Source: Bryobacterales bacterium
GTDB lineage: Bacteria; Acidobacteriota; Terriglobia; Bryobacterales; Bryobacteraceae
Length of the DNA: 64,000 nucleotides
Reading direction: 5' to 3'
Assembly (NCBI GenBank): GCA_016789905.1
Contig: JAEUQC010000166.1
Coordinates: forward strand, 39,094 to 103,093
Both the position numbers and the translations under genes were made by a program. Below the pieces are notes generated by a model that saw nothing but the letters and a program-made list of their open reading frames with translations, was not told the origin of the DNA and searched no databases. Positions 1 to 7,895 of the stretch are shown in pieces; the first letter of the stretch is position 1, and each line of letters starts with the position of its first letter.

Positions 1-1114
1 CGGCGCTGTTCTGCTCCGTCATCACCAGCGCCGCCGCCCAGAACAGGCGGGCGTCGTCCCGGCCGTCGTCATAATCCACCACTTCCGCGAACGCCGGCAC
101 CGCGTAGTGAAACTGCCGCCGCCGGTAGAAAACGAACGCTGCGCGAAACTGAATTTCCGCCTCATCTTCGGTCGCATCCGTCCGCAGGACCGGCGCGGCC
201 GGCGGCACGGCGACGCGTAAATCGGCAAAGCGGTCCTTTGCAGGCGGAGGATACATGGGCCTTTCGGCGGAGCAACCCGTCAAGCACAGCACCCCCAGCA
301 CCATGATTACCGCGCCAACAAGCCTGCGGCCCGGCTGCCTTTCCCCCAGGAATTTTGCCCCGAGCAGCGCCCCCAGCACAATGCTGATCTCGCGCAACGG
401 CGCCACACGGTGCAGCGGCGCCAGGGTTAGCGCCGTCAAAACCAGTATGTAGCTGAGCGGGTTGAGCGCCCCGATCAGCACCAGGCGCGCTCGCTCCTCC
501 TTCCAAACGCGCCGTGTATCGTCCCACCGCCGCAGCGCCAGCGGCGCCAACACCAGTGCCCGCGACACATCCGTCGTCCACTCCATCATCACCGGCGGCA
601 GGTGCAGCCCGGAAACCGCGTATTTATCCCACAAGCTGTAAATGCCAATCAAGGCGCCCGTCGCCATGCCCCACGTCGCCGCCACTCCCACTCCTTCTCC
701 TCCGCGCAGGAAGAACAGCACGCCGCCGCTGATGAGACCAATGCCCGCCCAGGCCATCATGGAAGGCGATTCGCCGTACAAAGCCAGTGCTCCCAGCGTT
801 GCCACCAGCGGCCCGGAGCCCCGCGCGATGGGGTAGACCAACGACAATTCCCCATGCCGGTAGGCCTGTTGCAGGCAGACGAAATACGCCAACTGCCAAA
901 AACAGCTCCCGGCAAGCGAACCTGCCTCGCGCCAGCCGATCCGCCCCCACTCCGCCGCATACTCCCCTAGCGACCACGGCGCGTACACGAGCGTGCCCAC
1001 GCAGGAATATATCCACACCACCTCCATGCCACCGCGCACCCGCTTGGCCAACAAATTCCAAGTCGCATGGATACACGCCGCCGTCAATACTAGGAACAGC
1101 GCGTGCGAGGGCAT
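1..1114 (-). CDS. EamA/DMT-family transporter with extra C-terminal domain, cut by window edge
   Basis: The frame opens with MPSHALFLVLTAACIHATWN and is free of stops to the window edge, so the 3' end is missing. The first ~280 residues look like a ten-helix drug/metabolite (EamA) permease: hydrophobic helices, a conserved SLVYPIARGSGPL stretch in the first half and a PLREISIVLGALLG stretch in the second. A canonical EamA protein would stop after the helix VGAVIMVLGVLCLTG. Here the frame runs on through CSAERPMYPPPAKDRF into a soluble, TPR-like segment (FRAAFVFYRRRQFHYAVPAF). The junction LCLTGC looks like a lipobox, so an in-frame lipoprotein start near 303 is an alternative to a fusion. Substrate unknown. 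The start codon is 28 bp from the divergent adenosyltransferase start. Confidence 0.8.
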   Translation of the reverse strand, partial: MPSHALFLVLTAACIHATWNLLAKRVRGGMEVVWIYSCVGTLVYAPWSLGEYAAEWGRIGWREAGSLAGSCFWQLAYFVCLQQAYRHGELSLVYPIARGSGPLVATLGALALYGESPSMMAWAGIGLISGGVLFFLRGGEGVGVAATWGMATGALIGIYSLWDKYAVSGLHLPPVMMEWTTDVSRALVLAPLALRRWDDTRRVWKEERARLVLIGALNPLSYILVLTALTLAPLHRVAPLREISIVLGALLGAKFLGERQPGRRLVGAVIMVLGVLCLTGCSAERPMYPPPAKDRFADLRVAVPPAAPVLRTDATEDEAEIQFRAAFVFYRRRQFHYAVPAFAEVVDYDDGRDDARLFWAAALVMTEQNSA

Positions 1115-1142
1115 TTTTCTATCTTCGCCGACAATAAACACT

Positions 1143-1751
1143 ATGAGCAGCGAAAACCGTTTCCACGATCCCAACATCACGTTGTCGCGGATCTATACGC
1201 GCACCGGCGACGAAGGCCATACCGCCCTGGTTGGCGGACAGCGGGTGCCCAAAGACGCCCTGCGGATAGAGGCGTATGGCGCCGTGGATGAGTTGAACGC
1301 AGCCATTGGGCTTGCCATTACCTCCATTCCCGAGGGCTCCCCGCCCCTGCGCCTGCTGGCGGCGCGGCTCACCCGCGTGCAACATGAGCTGTTCAACCTG
1401 GGTTCGTTGCTCGCCACGGAGGCCGCCGACCTGCGTCCCGGCCAACCTGTGATCACGGCCGCGGAAGTCACCCGCCTGGAACAGGAGATGGACGAGGCTA
1501 ACGCCGTGCTGGAACCCCTCAAAAGTTTCGTTCTTCCCGGCGGCGGAAGACTGAACGCCGAACTTCACCTGTGCCGCACCATCTGCCGCCGCGCCGAACG
1601 CCGGACGGTTACCCTCACTTTCCAGGAGACTACCCCTCCGGAGGCGGTTCGATACCTCAATCGGTTGAGCGACGCGCTGTTCGTCTGGAGCCGTTTAGCC
1701 AGCAAACTGATGCGCCAGCCGGAAACGCTCTGGCAGCCGAATCAGGGTTAA
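1143..1751 (+). CDS. pduO: cob(I)yrinic acid a,c-diamide adenosyltransferase, PduO type
   Basis: The protein transfers the 5'-deoxyadenosyl group of ATP to cob(I)alamin, giving the coenzyme form of B12. The PduO signatures are all present in the expected order: the N-terminal ATP-binding TRTGDEGHTALVGG, then AYGAVDELNAAIG, the helix FVLPGGGRLNAELHLCRTICRRAERR region, and the C-terminal YLNRLSDALFVWSR. At 202 residues it is normal for the family. An upstream in-frame start at 993 would add 50 residues of non-conserved sequence overlapping the divergent EamA gene, so ATG 1143 is preferred. A GACAAT box lies 7 nt before this ATG. No other B12 gene is nearby. Confidence 0.93.
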   Translation: MSSENRFHDPNITLSRIYTRTGDEGHTALVGGQRVPKDALRIEAYGAVDELNAAIGLAITSIPEGSPPLRLLAARLTRVQHELFNLGSLLATEAADLRPGQPVITAAEVTRLEQEMDEANAVLEPLKSFVLPGGGRLNAELHLCRTICRRAERRTVTLTFQETTPPEAVRYLNRLSDALFVWSRLASKLMRQPETLWQPNQG

Positions 1752-1909
1752 GTTGTTGAAAAGACGAGTCTGCTAGTACTGAAGCCCGTACGGTTAGTTC
1801 TAGGTACTGTTTGCAAAAATGTAACCGGGATTGAGTACTAACGCATGAGTGACCGAAACGGGCACGGTCTTGAGAATGAAGTTGTCCCCAAGACACATCG
1901 GAACTCAAA

Positions 1910-2674
1910 ATGCCTGGTAGCCTCGTTACCCTTATCATTCCCTGCTACAACGAAATCGACGGATTGCCCCAGTTGATGCGCCGCCTGCACTCGATGCATT
2001 CCACGGGTGAGATGGCGGGTTGGGAAGTGCTCTTCATAAATGACGGGTCGAAAGACGGAACCAAGGAAGCCCTGAATGTCATTGCCAAGGACAATGACTG
2101 GGTTCGTGTGGTCCATCATGACGGGAACAAGGGGCTTGGCGCCGCCGTCCGCACCGGCTTCGCGAATGCAATCGCTCCCGTCGTTTGTACCATGGACAGC
2201 GATTGTACCTTCGCTCCGGAGACGCTGCCGAAGATGGTGAAAATGCTGAACGAAGGTGCTGACATCGTCACCGCCTCCCCGTGGCATCCGGAGAGCGGCG
2301 CCGGGTCCGTACATCCGGTTCGCAAGATTCTTAGCCAGGGCGCGTCGTGGGTTTATCGCAAGATCCTTAGAAACGATATTCATAGCTTCACTCCCATGCA
2401 CCGCGCCTACCGGCGTGAAGTGGTCAAAAAAGTGAAGTTCGAATCCAACGGCTTTGCGGCCATCGCGGAGATCATGGTGCGCGCCATGTTCCATGGGTTC
2501 CGCGTGAAAGAGCTGCCGATGCCGGTGGACCGGCGCCAGTTCGGCGAATCGAAAATCAATATCTATCAATCCATCACCGCGCACCTGTCGCTGATGCGCC
2601 TTGCCGGCTGGACCACCTTTACCATGTGGGCGGACGCGAAACTGGCTGGCGGCCGCTTCGTGATCGAAGAGTAG
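1910..2674 (+). CDS. glycosyltransferase family 2, dolichyl-phosphate-mannose-synthase-like
   Basis: A 254-residue GT-A fold enzyme without obvious membrane helices. It opens with VTLIIPCYNEIDGLPQLM, has the nucleotide-sugar site VLFINDGSKDGT, the metal-binding DSD in CTMDSDCTFAPE, and the acceptor-side HRAYRREVVKKV. This pattern is typical of polyprenyl-phosphate sugar synthases that make lipid-linked sugar donors. It is followed after 49 bp by an FAD amine-oxidase-like gene and then a polysaccharide deacetylase, suggesting one glycan-modification operon. The 158-bp upstream gap (1752-1909) contains no gene and repeated GTACT-type words; I saw no convincing promoter. Acceptor and sugar cannot be read from the sequence. 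Confidence 0.85.
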   Translation: MPGSLVTLIIPCYNEIDGLPQLMRRLHSMHSTGEMAGWEVLFINDGSKDGTKEALNVIAKDNDWVRVVHHDGNKGLGAAVRTGFANAIAPVVCTMDSDCTFAPETLPKMVKMLNEGADIVTASPWHPESGAGSVHPVRKILSQGASWVYRKILRNDIHSFTPMHRAYRREVVKKVKFESNGFAAIAEIMVRAMFHGFRVKELPMPVDRRQFGESKINIYQSITAHLSLMRLAGWTTFTMWADAKLAGGRFVIEE

Positions 2675-2723
2675 TTCAAAGATATTTCCCTTTAGACGAA
2701 AAGAATAGGAAGGCTGGATCATA

Positions 2724-4085
2724 ATGAGCGCAACCAGAAACAACGTGGCCGTACTCGGTGGAGGGATCTCCGGGCTCGTTAGCGCCTATCGTCTGCTGCG
2801 GCAAGGTAACCGCGTCACACTCTTTGAAGCCTCGGACGAACTGGGCGGCCTGGGTGGCACGTTTCAACACGAAGGCCACTCGATGGAGCAGTTCTATCAT
2901 GTGATGCTCAATACCGATGAGCACCTTCTAGCCCTGCTCGGGGAACTCGACCTGGCCGATGAAGCCTCCTGGACGGAAACCAAGATGGGTTTCCTCTATG
3001 ACAAGACCCTATACCCCTTCAATACGCCGGTCGATCTGCTCGGTTTCGGCGGACTCAGCATCGCGGGCCGCATCCGCACCGCGTTCGGCGGCGCCTATAT
3101 CGCCAAAATGCTGAACGATCCCAAAGGCCTGGATCAGTTGAGCGTTTCCGAATGGCTGGAAGGCATCTTCGGAGCGGAAGTGTTTGAGCAGTTGTGGCGC
3201 CCGCTGCTGCGGGCCAAGTTCGGCGACATGTATGAGAACGTGCCCGCTTACTGGTTCTGGACGCGTCTGCGCCGGGAAAAGGGTTCGGCGAAGGAAGTGA
3301 AAGGCTATGTGAACGGAGGCTACCGGCGCATTGCCGATCGCCTTCGCACCGAGATCCGGCGCATGGGCGGCGTTGTTCGCATGCGCACGCCGGTCTATGC
3401 CATCCAGGACGCGCCGAACGCCATTCAGATCAACGCCGAAGGCCGCTGGGAATCGTTCGATACGGCGGTTTCCACACTGCCGCTGCCGCTGCTCCGGGAA
3501 ATCTCCCGCGGCCGCCTGGACCAGGCCATTCCCCAATTGAAAGTTCCCTACCAGGGTGTGGTGAACGCGGTGGCGATCTTGAAAAAGCGTTTGCAGCCGA
3601 ACTACTGGAACGCCATTGTCCAGAAGGGATTCCCGTTCCAGGGTCTGGTGGAAACCACGCACGTGGTTCCCATGTCGCAAACCGGCGGGCGGCACCTGGT
3701 CTATCTGCTCAACTATTGCGGCAAAGACAGCGAAACCTACCGGCAGGTGGACGGTGACATCAAGTTCCAGGCCGTGAAGGCCATGAAGGCGTTCAATCCG
3801 AAGTTCGCGCAGGAGTGGGTGGAAGACATCAAAGTTTTCCGCGCTCCGTACGTGGAACCGGTTTGGCCGTTGGGCTATTTGAAAGACAAGCCGCGGATGC
3901 GGTGCGGCTCCACGCGCCTCTACTTGGCCACCACGGCGCAGTGCTATCCGCAGGTGAACTCCTGGAACACCATGGTGGGCATCGCCAACGATGTCGCCGC
4001 CCGGATGCAGTTCGATATGGACAACATATATAACAGCGAGCCGCGCGCCACCGAAGCCTCTCCGTCGCTGGTTCACGCGGGCTAA
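2724..4085 (+). CDS. FAD-dependent amine oxidase / protoporphyrinogen-oxidase-like protein
   Basis: A 453-residue flavoprotein with an N-terminal Rossmann dinucleotide site, VAVLGGGISGLVSAYRLL, whose beta strand ends in FEASDELGG, as in amine oxidases, phytoene desaturases and UDP-galactopyranose-mutase-like proteins. The body includes GGYRRIADRL and the C-terminal FAD-contacting segment LYLATTAQCYPQVNSWNTMV. There is no signal peptide, so it is cytoplasmic. Bacterial members of this subgroup are often found beside polyprenyl-phosphate glycosyltransferases, as here, and may oxidise or isomerise a lipid-linked sugar; that role is inference. It lies 49 bp after the glycosyltransferase and 31 bp before the deacetylase. 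Confidence 0.8.
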   Translation: MSATRNNVAVLGGGISGLVSAYRLLRQGNRVTLFEASDELGGLGGTFQHEGHSMEQFYHVMLNTDEHLLALLGELDLADEASWTETKMGFLYDKTLYPFNTPVDLLGFGGLSIAGRIRTAFGGAYIAKMLNDPKGLDQLSVSEWLEGIFGAEVFEQLWRPLLRAKFGDMYENVPAYWFWTRLRREKGSAKEVKGYVNGGYRRIADRLRTEIRRMGGVVRMRTPVYAIQDAPNAIQINAEGRWESFDTAVSTLPLPLLREISRGRLDQAIPQLKVPYQGVVNAVAILKKRLQPNYWNAIVQKGFPFQGLVETTHVVPMSQTGGRHLVYLLNYCGKDSETYRQVDGDIKFQAVKAMKAFNPKFAQEWVEDIKVFRAPYVEPVWPLGYLKDKPRMRCGSTRLYLATTAQCYPQVNSWNTMVGIANDVAARMQFDMDNIYNSEPRATEASPSLVHAG

Positions 4086-4116
4086 AGCGCACACCGGTTC
4101 CGGCCGATAAACGCTT

Positions 4117-5046
4117 GTGGGTGTATCAACTGGCTACGCCGCTGTAGCCCTTCATCTTGATTCCATGGCGGAGGCCGCAGGCTTTCCGGATGGCTACGTT
4201 GACCCGACCTATCGCCGGGTGATGGACCGCTTTCTGGCGCTCGGCCGGGAGTTTCAGTTTCCGTACTCCATGTACGCCGTCGGGCGGGATCTGGAAGATC
4301 CCTTCGCCTGTCAGCGGCTACGGGAGATCGCGGCACAGGGGCACGAAATCGGGAACCATACCTGGAATCACTACACCGATCTTGGCGCCCTGCCTCCAGC
4401 GGAAATGCGGAATGAGATCGTCCGGACGCACGAGAAACTGGTTCAATCCGTGGGCGTCACGCCGCGAGGTTTCATCGCGCCGGCCTGGTGCTACTCCGCC
4501 GAATTGATGCGAGTGCTGAACGAACTCGGCTATCGCTATGACATGAGCCTGTTCCCGTCCCTGCTGTACTACCCGTTCGTCATCAAGAACGCGCTGAATC
4601 ATGTGGGGCACTCGGAAAAGCTCCGCCGTGTGCTGAATCGGCGGGATTGGTTCCAGCCGCTGGTGGGCAACCGGGAGCCGCACCTGGAGAACCGTGTAGT
4701 AGTGTTGCCGGTGCCCACAACGCCCGGCCCGTTGGGTATCGCCGTCTGGCACACCACCGGGTTCCTGCTGGGGTGGGAACGGCACTTCGCCATGCTGCGC
4801 GCGGCGGTAAAGGCGCGGCGGTTCTTCTACTACGTCGTCCACCCGGCGGACCTGACCTGCGACGAGGATTTTAACGGAACCGAGAAGATGCACCTGGAAC
4901 GGGCGCGCGGGAATGGCGAGGAAAAGATGAACTATCTGCGCCAGAGCCTGCAGGTGATCCAGGACGCCAACCGGGAATGGATCACGATGGGCCAGATGGC
5001 GGAAATAGCGCGGGCGGAAGCGCCGCCGGCCACCGTCGCCGCGTAA
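4117..5046 (+). CDS. polysaccharide deacetylase (NodB-like)
   Basis: A 309-residue NodB-homology protein. The metal-binding H-x3-H motif is HTWNH (H81, H85), preceded by GHEIGN as in family 4 carbohydrate esterases. The first motif is degenerate: ALHLDSM instead of TFDDG, leaving one aspartate (D15). The third motif is visible as PRGFIAPAWCYS. Family members remove N- or O-acetyl groups from sugars in a metal-dependent way. The start is a GTG with no strong ribosome site, chosen because the next in-frame ATG (residue 17) would remove the first catalytic motif. No signal peptide is evident, so the substrate is probably a cytoplasmic or lipid-linked glycan made by the two preceding genes. Confidence 0.83.
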   Translation: MGVSTGYAAVALHLDSMAEAAGFPDGYVDPTYRRVMDRFLALGREFQFPYSMYAVGRDLEDPFACQRLREIAAQGHEIGNHTWNHYTDLGALPPAEMRNEIVRTHEKLVQSVGVTPRGFIAPAWCYSAELMRVLNELGYRYDMSLFPSLLYYPFVIKNALNHVGHSEKLRRVLNRRDWFQPLVGNREPHLENRVVVLPVPTTPGPLGIAVWHTTGFLLGWERHFAMLRAAVKARRFFYYVVHPADLTCDEDFNGTEKMHLERARGNGEEKMNYLRQSLQVIQDANREWITMGQMAEIARAEAPPATVAA

Positions 5047-5088
5047 ACAAGCCCTTGCTATGCTGGCGGCAGAAGGGATTTTTCCACC

Positions 5089-5955
5089 GTGTTAGACCGC
5101 CTGACCCTCGCCGCTGCGAATGTCCAAAGTAAACCTGGCGCCACCAATCGCAACATTGAAGAGATACTCCATCTCGCCAACCGTGCCGCCAATCAGCACG
5201 CCAAACTCGTCCTGTTTCCCGAACTATCGCTCACTGGGTTCCTGCCTAACCATCCGGAAGGCAACCACGCCGCCTGGTTACGGGAGGCGCTCCAATTCGC
5301 CCGCGAGACCGCCGAACGTCTGGACGGCGGCGCGGTGAAAACATTGACGCTGATGGCGCAGCAGATTGGGATCTACATCGCCGCCGGGTTGTTGGAGGAC
5401 GCCGGCAACACGCTTTACAACACGCTCGTTCTTGTTGGGCCGCAAGGCATTGCCGGCTATTGGCGCAAGATGCATGTGCCGATGTTTGAGATGCCGTTTT
5501 ACAACGGCGGCCCCGGCCCAACGGTGATCGACACGCCGCTTGGCCGCATCGGCGCCAATATCTGTTTTGACGCCCTGATACCGGAATCCACCCGTCTGCT
5601 GGCCGTCCAGAACGCCGAAATCGTCCTTTTCCCTTTCGCCGCGGACCCGCCGCCCGGCACCGCCGCCGCGTGGTCCGCCTGGGCCGGGCCCGCTGTACGC
5701 GCGCGTTGCCAGGAAAACGGCGTGTTCGGCGCCGCCGCCAACTACATTGGCCATGTGCAATGCGCGGGCGTTGAGCAGACCTTCCCTGGCGGCGCCCTGT
5801 TCACCGGACCGCGGGGAGAGGTGCTGGCTGAACTCGCTGATGGCGAGTTGCTCATCCAGGAACTCAGCGCCGACGATCTTCGCGCCGCGCGCGCGGAACC
5901 CGAATACCTGTATCGGTTCCGGCGGCCGGAGCTATACGGCCCCTTAGCGCGCTAG
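5089..5955 (+). CDS. carbon-nitrogen hydrolase (nitrilase superfamily amidase)
   Basis: A 288-residue nitrilase-fold enzyme with the full Glu-Lys-Cys triad: E45 in LVLFPELSLTG, K127 in YWRKMHVP and C159 in GANICFDALIPE. It would hydrolyse a small amide or N-carbamoyl compound in the cytoplasm; the substrate cannot be predicted. The GTG start at 5089 is preceded by AGAAGGGA, a plausible ribosome-binding site, 11 nt upstream. The gene is convergent with the hydrolase-sialidase gene and their coding ends overlap by 12 bp, with no terminator between them. Confidence 0.9.
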   Translation: MLDRLTLAAANVQSKPGATNRNIEEILHLANRAANQHAKLVLFPELSLTGFLPNHPEGNHAAWLREALQFARETAERLDGGAVKTLTLMAQQIGIYIAAGLLEDAGNTLYNTLVLVGPQGIAGYWRKMHVPMFEMPFYNGGPGPTVIDTPLGRIGANICFDALIPESTRLLAVQNAEIVLFPFAADPPPGTAAAWSAWAGPAVRARCQENGVFGAAANYIGHVQCAGVEQTFPGGALFTGPRGEVLAELADGELLIQELSADDLRAARAEPEYLYRFRRPELYGPLAR

Positions 5956-7710
5956 CCGCGCCACCGCCGCCAGCGGAACCCGCAGCAGCACGATGTCTTC
6001 CATGTTTTCCGAGTGGATAACGTATAGAGACTCGCCATGCTCCAAGAGTTGCGGATAATGATACCCGGCATAGCCCGGATCCTTGCCCGCATACCGGTAC
6101 ACCGTCGGCGCGTCGCGAAGAATCGCCTGTCCGTGGAAAATTCGGCCGTCGCGGGAGACACTCAGGCTGAGGGGGATTCGCACGCCGGAAGGATTCGGAT
6201 TCGATGCTATCACGTACAGCCCACTGCGCAATCGCACCACGTTGAATTTCGCCATCGCATCCGGAAAATCTGTCCGCGCCGGCGCCGTCCACGACTCCCC
6301 GCCGTCGTAGCTGAACGCCCGGAACAGGCGGCGTGACCGGTTGCCGTCCCGGAACGCCGCTGTCAACACCCCGTCCGGCAGCGTCCACCAGATGGGTTCG
6401 TCCAGGCCGCTGCCGGCCATCGGCGTCTCGCGCCAACGGCCCAAATCGCCGATCAGCATAGAGATCCGCATCTTGTGGTCCCGTTTCGACATCATCCACT
6501 CCCCGCTCGTCAGCGGCTCCGGCGCGAAGTTGTTAATCGCGTCTGCGGCCACCAACACCGGCCCCTGCCAGCGTCCGCCGGCCCACTTGTATCCCCGCAA
6601 CTCCAACCCTGGCCCAAATAGCGGACGCACCGCCTCATCCCGCGCCGCCAATGCCCATAACTCGCCATTCCGCACCCACAACCCCCGTGCGAAGTAACGG
6701 TAGTTCCCCGCTTCCTCGCTTGGCGTTACCGCGCCGGGTTCGCTCCAATGCACGCCATCCACGCTGGTTGCGTAACGAACATACTGCCCAGCCTGCAGAT
6801 CCCGCACGCGGTTGGAACTCCAGATCGCCCAGAACCGGCCGCCAAAATGCGCCAGATACGGATGCATGTTGAATCCGTTGGTCCCCTCCCGCGCCCGGGC
6901 AATCACAACGCTTTCCACCGGCACGCGCACCGGCGATGTCACGGCAAACATATGGCGCGCCTCCATCCGCGCGATAAAATCCGCCGTCGCGCGCGCCACA
7001 GCTTCCGGGCATTCTTTCAACAGCGAGTGCGACGCCCCGGCCATCCACACCAGCTCCATGGACTCCTTCTCCGGAATCCGCAACAGCTTTCGCGACGGGC
7101 GTGGCATTCCGCGGTCCCCCCAGACCTGCAGAAATGGCACGGGAGATCGCTCCAGGATTGGCGCGCCGTCCCACTGCCGCCACACCGCGCCCATGGCTTT
7201 CTTTTCCGCCTCCGTCATCGCCACCAACTGGCGAGCCGGGCTTGGCACTGCTGGTGCGTTCGGGAATGCTTCCTTCTGCACCAGGTGGTGCGCCCAGCCC
7301 TCCATCGGAATCGCTCCGGCCACCTGCCCCGGCCGTCGCCCAGCAATTTCAATCGCCAGCATTCCACCTATGGAATGCCCGCCTACGTAGAATCGCATGC
7401 CCGCCGGCACCGCCGCGTCCACCGCCGCCAATACGTCATCCGCAAGGCTCTCCATTGACGGCGCCGCCGCCGGCGGCCGGCTTTCGCCGTGCCCGCGCAG
7501 TTCGACAATCACTACCCGCAAATCCGCCGGCAGCGCCGCTACAAACCGGTCGAATGCCGCGCGTGTCCCCCACGTACCCGGAATCAGCACCAGGTTTGGC
7601 CCTTTGCCCTCCCGCAGCGCATACGCGATCCGCGCTCCGTCCGGCCGCCGGGCGAACCCGTCCGCCAAACAGCCCAGAGCCGCCATAACCAGGAATGCCA
7701 CAAATCGCAT
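5944..7710 (-). CDS. secreted alpha/beta-hydrolase fused to BNR/sialidase-like propeller
   Basis: The 588-residue protein starts with a signal peptide (MRFVAFLVMAALGCLADG). Residues ~25-255 form an alpha/beta-hydrolase with nucleophile elbow GHSIGG (S113), acid in VWGDRGMP and histidine in AGASHSLLKE. From ~260 to the end it is a beta-propeller with an Asp-box SYDGGESW and repeated strands such as SVDGVHWSEPG, resembling exo-alpha-sialidase-type proteins. An in-frame upstream start at 7875 exists, but its 55 extra residues are a duplicated piece of the neighbouring kinase tail, so ATG 7710 before the signal peptide is preferred. The combination suggests an extracytoplasmic esterase with a sugar-binding or glycosidase partner domain. 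Confidence 0.85.
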   Translation of the reverse strand: MRFVAFLVMAALGCLADGFARRPDGARIAYALREGKGPNLVLIPGTWGTRAAFDRFVAALPADLRVVIVELRGHGESRPPAAAPSMESLADDVLAAVDAAVPAGMRFYVGGHSIGGMLAIEIAGRRPGQVAGAIPMEGWAHHLVQKEAFPNAPAVPSPARQLVAMTEAEKKAMGAVWRQWDGAPILERSPVPFLQVWGDRGMPRPSRKLLRIPEKESMELVWMAGASHSLLKECPEAVARATADFIARMEARHMFAVTSPVRVPVESVVIARAREGTNGFNMHPYLAHFGGRFWAIWSSNRVRDLQAGQYVRYATSVDGVHWSEPGAVTPSEEAGNYRYFARGLWVRNGELWALAARDEAVRPLFGPGLELRGYKWAGGRWQGPVLVAADAINNFAPEPLTSGEWMMSKRDHKMRISMLIGDLGRWRETPMAGSGLDEPIWWTLPDGVLTAAFRDGNRSRRLFRAFSYDGGESWTAPARTDFPDAMAKFNVVRLRSGLYVIASNPNPSGVRIPLSLSVSRDGRIFHGQAILRDAPTVYRYAGKDPGYAGYHYPQLLEHGESLYVIHSENMEDIVLLRVPLAAVARLAR

Positions 7711-7890
7711 GATCGAAATGATACGCCAGCCCGGATCACGGCTGCGCAATGCGTACTCTGCACGCAGCTCTGCCAGCGGTTCGTCCCGCTCCATCCGCGC
7801 CCACTCGGCCTCCGCCCGCGCCGTCAACTCCATCCCCTCCGAGGGCGAGCGCTCCGCCGCGGCCGCAAATCGCATGATCGAAATGATACG
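7701..7890 (-). repeat. duplicated kinase-tail / hydrolase-leader segment
   Basis: On the minus strand the word ATCATTTCGATCATGCGATT occurs twice, ending near 7704 (start of the hydrolase) and near 7868. Between them lies a diverged second copy of the kinase C-terminus: PSEGMELTARAEAEWARMER here versus PSEGKELTARAEAEWTRMEQ at the true kinase end (about 7965-8040). The segment therefore looks like a tandem duplication of the kinase-hydrolase junction, or a remnant of a lost paralogous kinase. It keeps an open frame into the hydrolase. Confidence 0.8.
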
Positions 7891-7895
7891 AAATC

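Noticed and set aside
1855..1890. Sigma-54-like promoter upstream of the glycosyltransferase at 1910
   Set aside because: GGGCACG followed by TTGAG resembles the -24 element, but the required GC at -12 is missing.
7711..7875. N-terminal extension of the hydrolase-sialidase protein
   Set aside because: It is a duplicated piece of the kinase tail lying in front of a proper signal peptide, so ATG 7710 is taken as the start.
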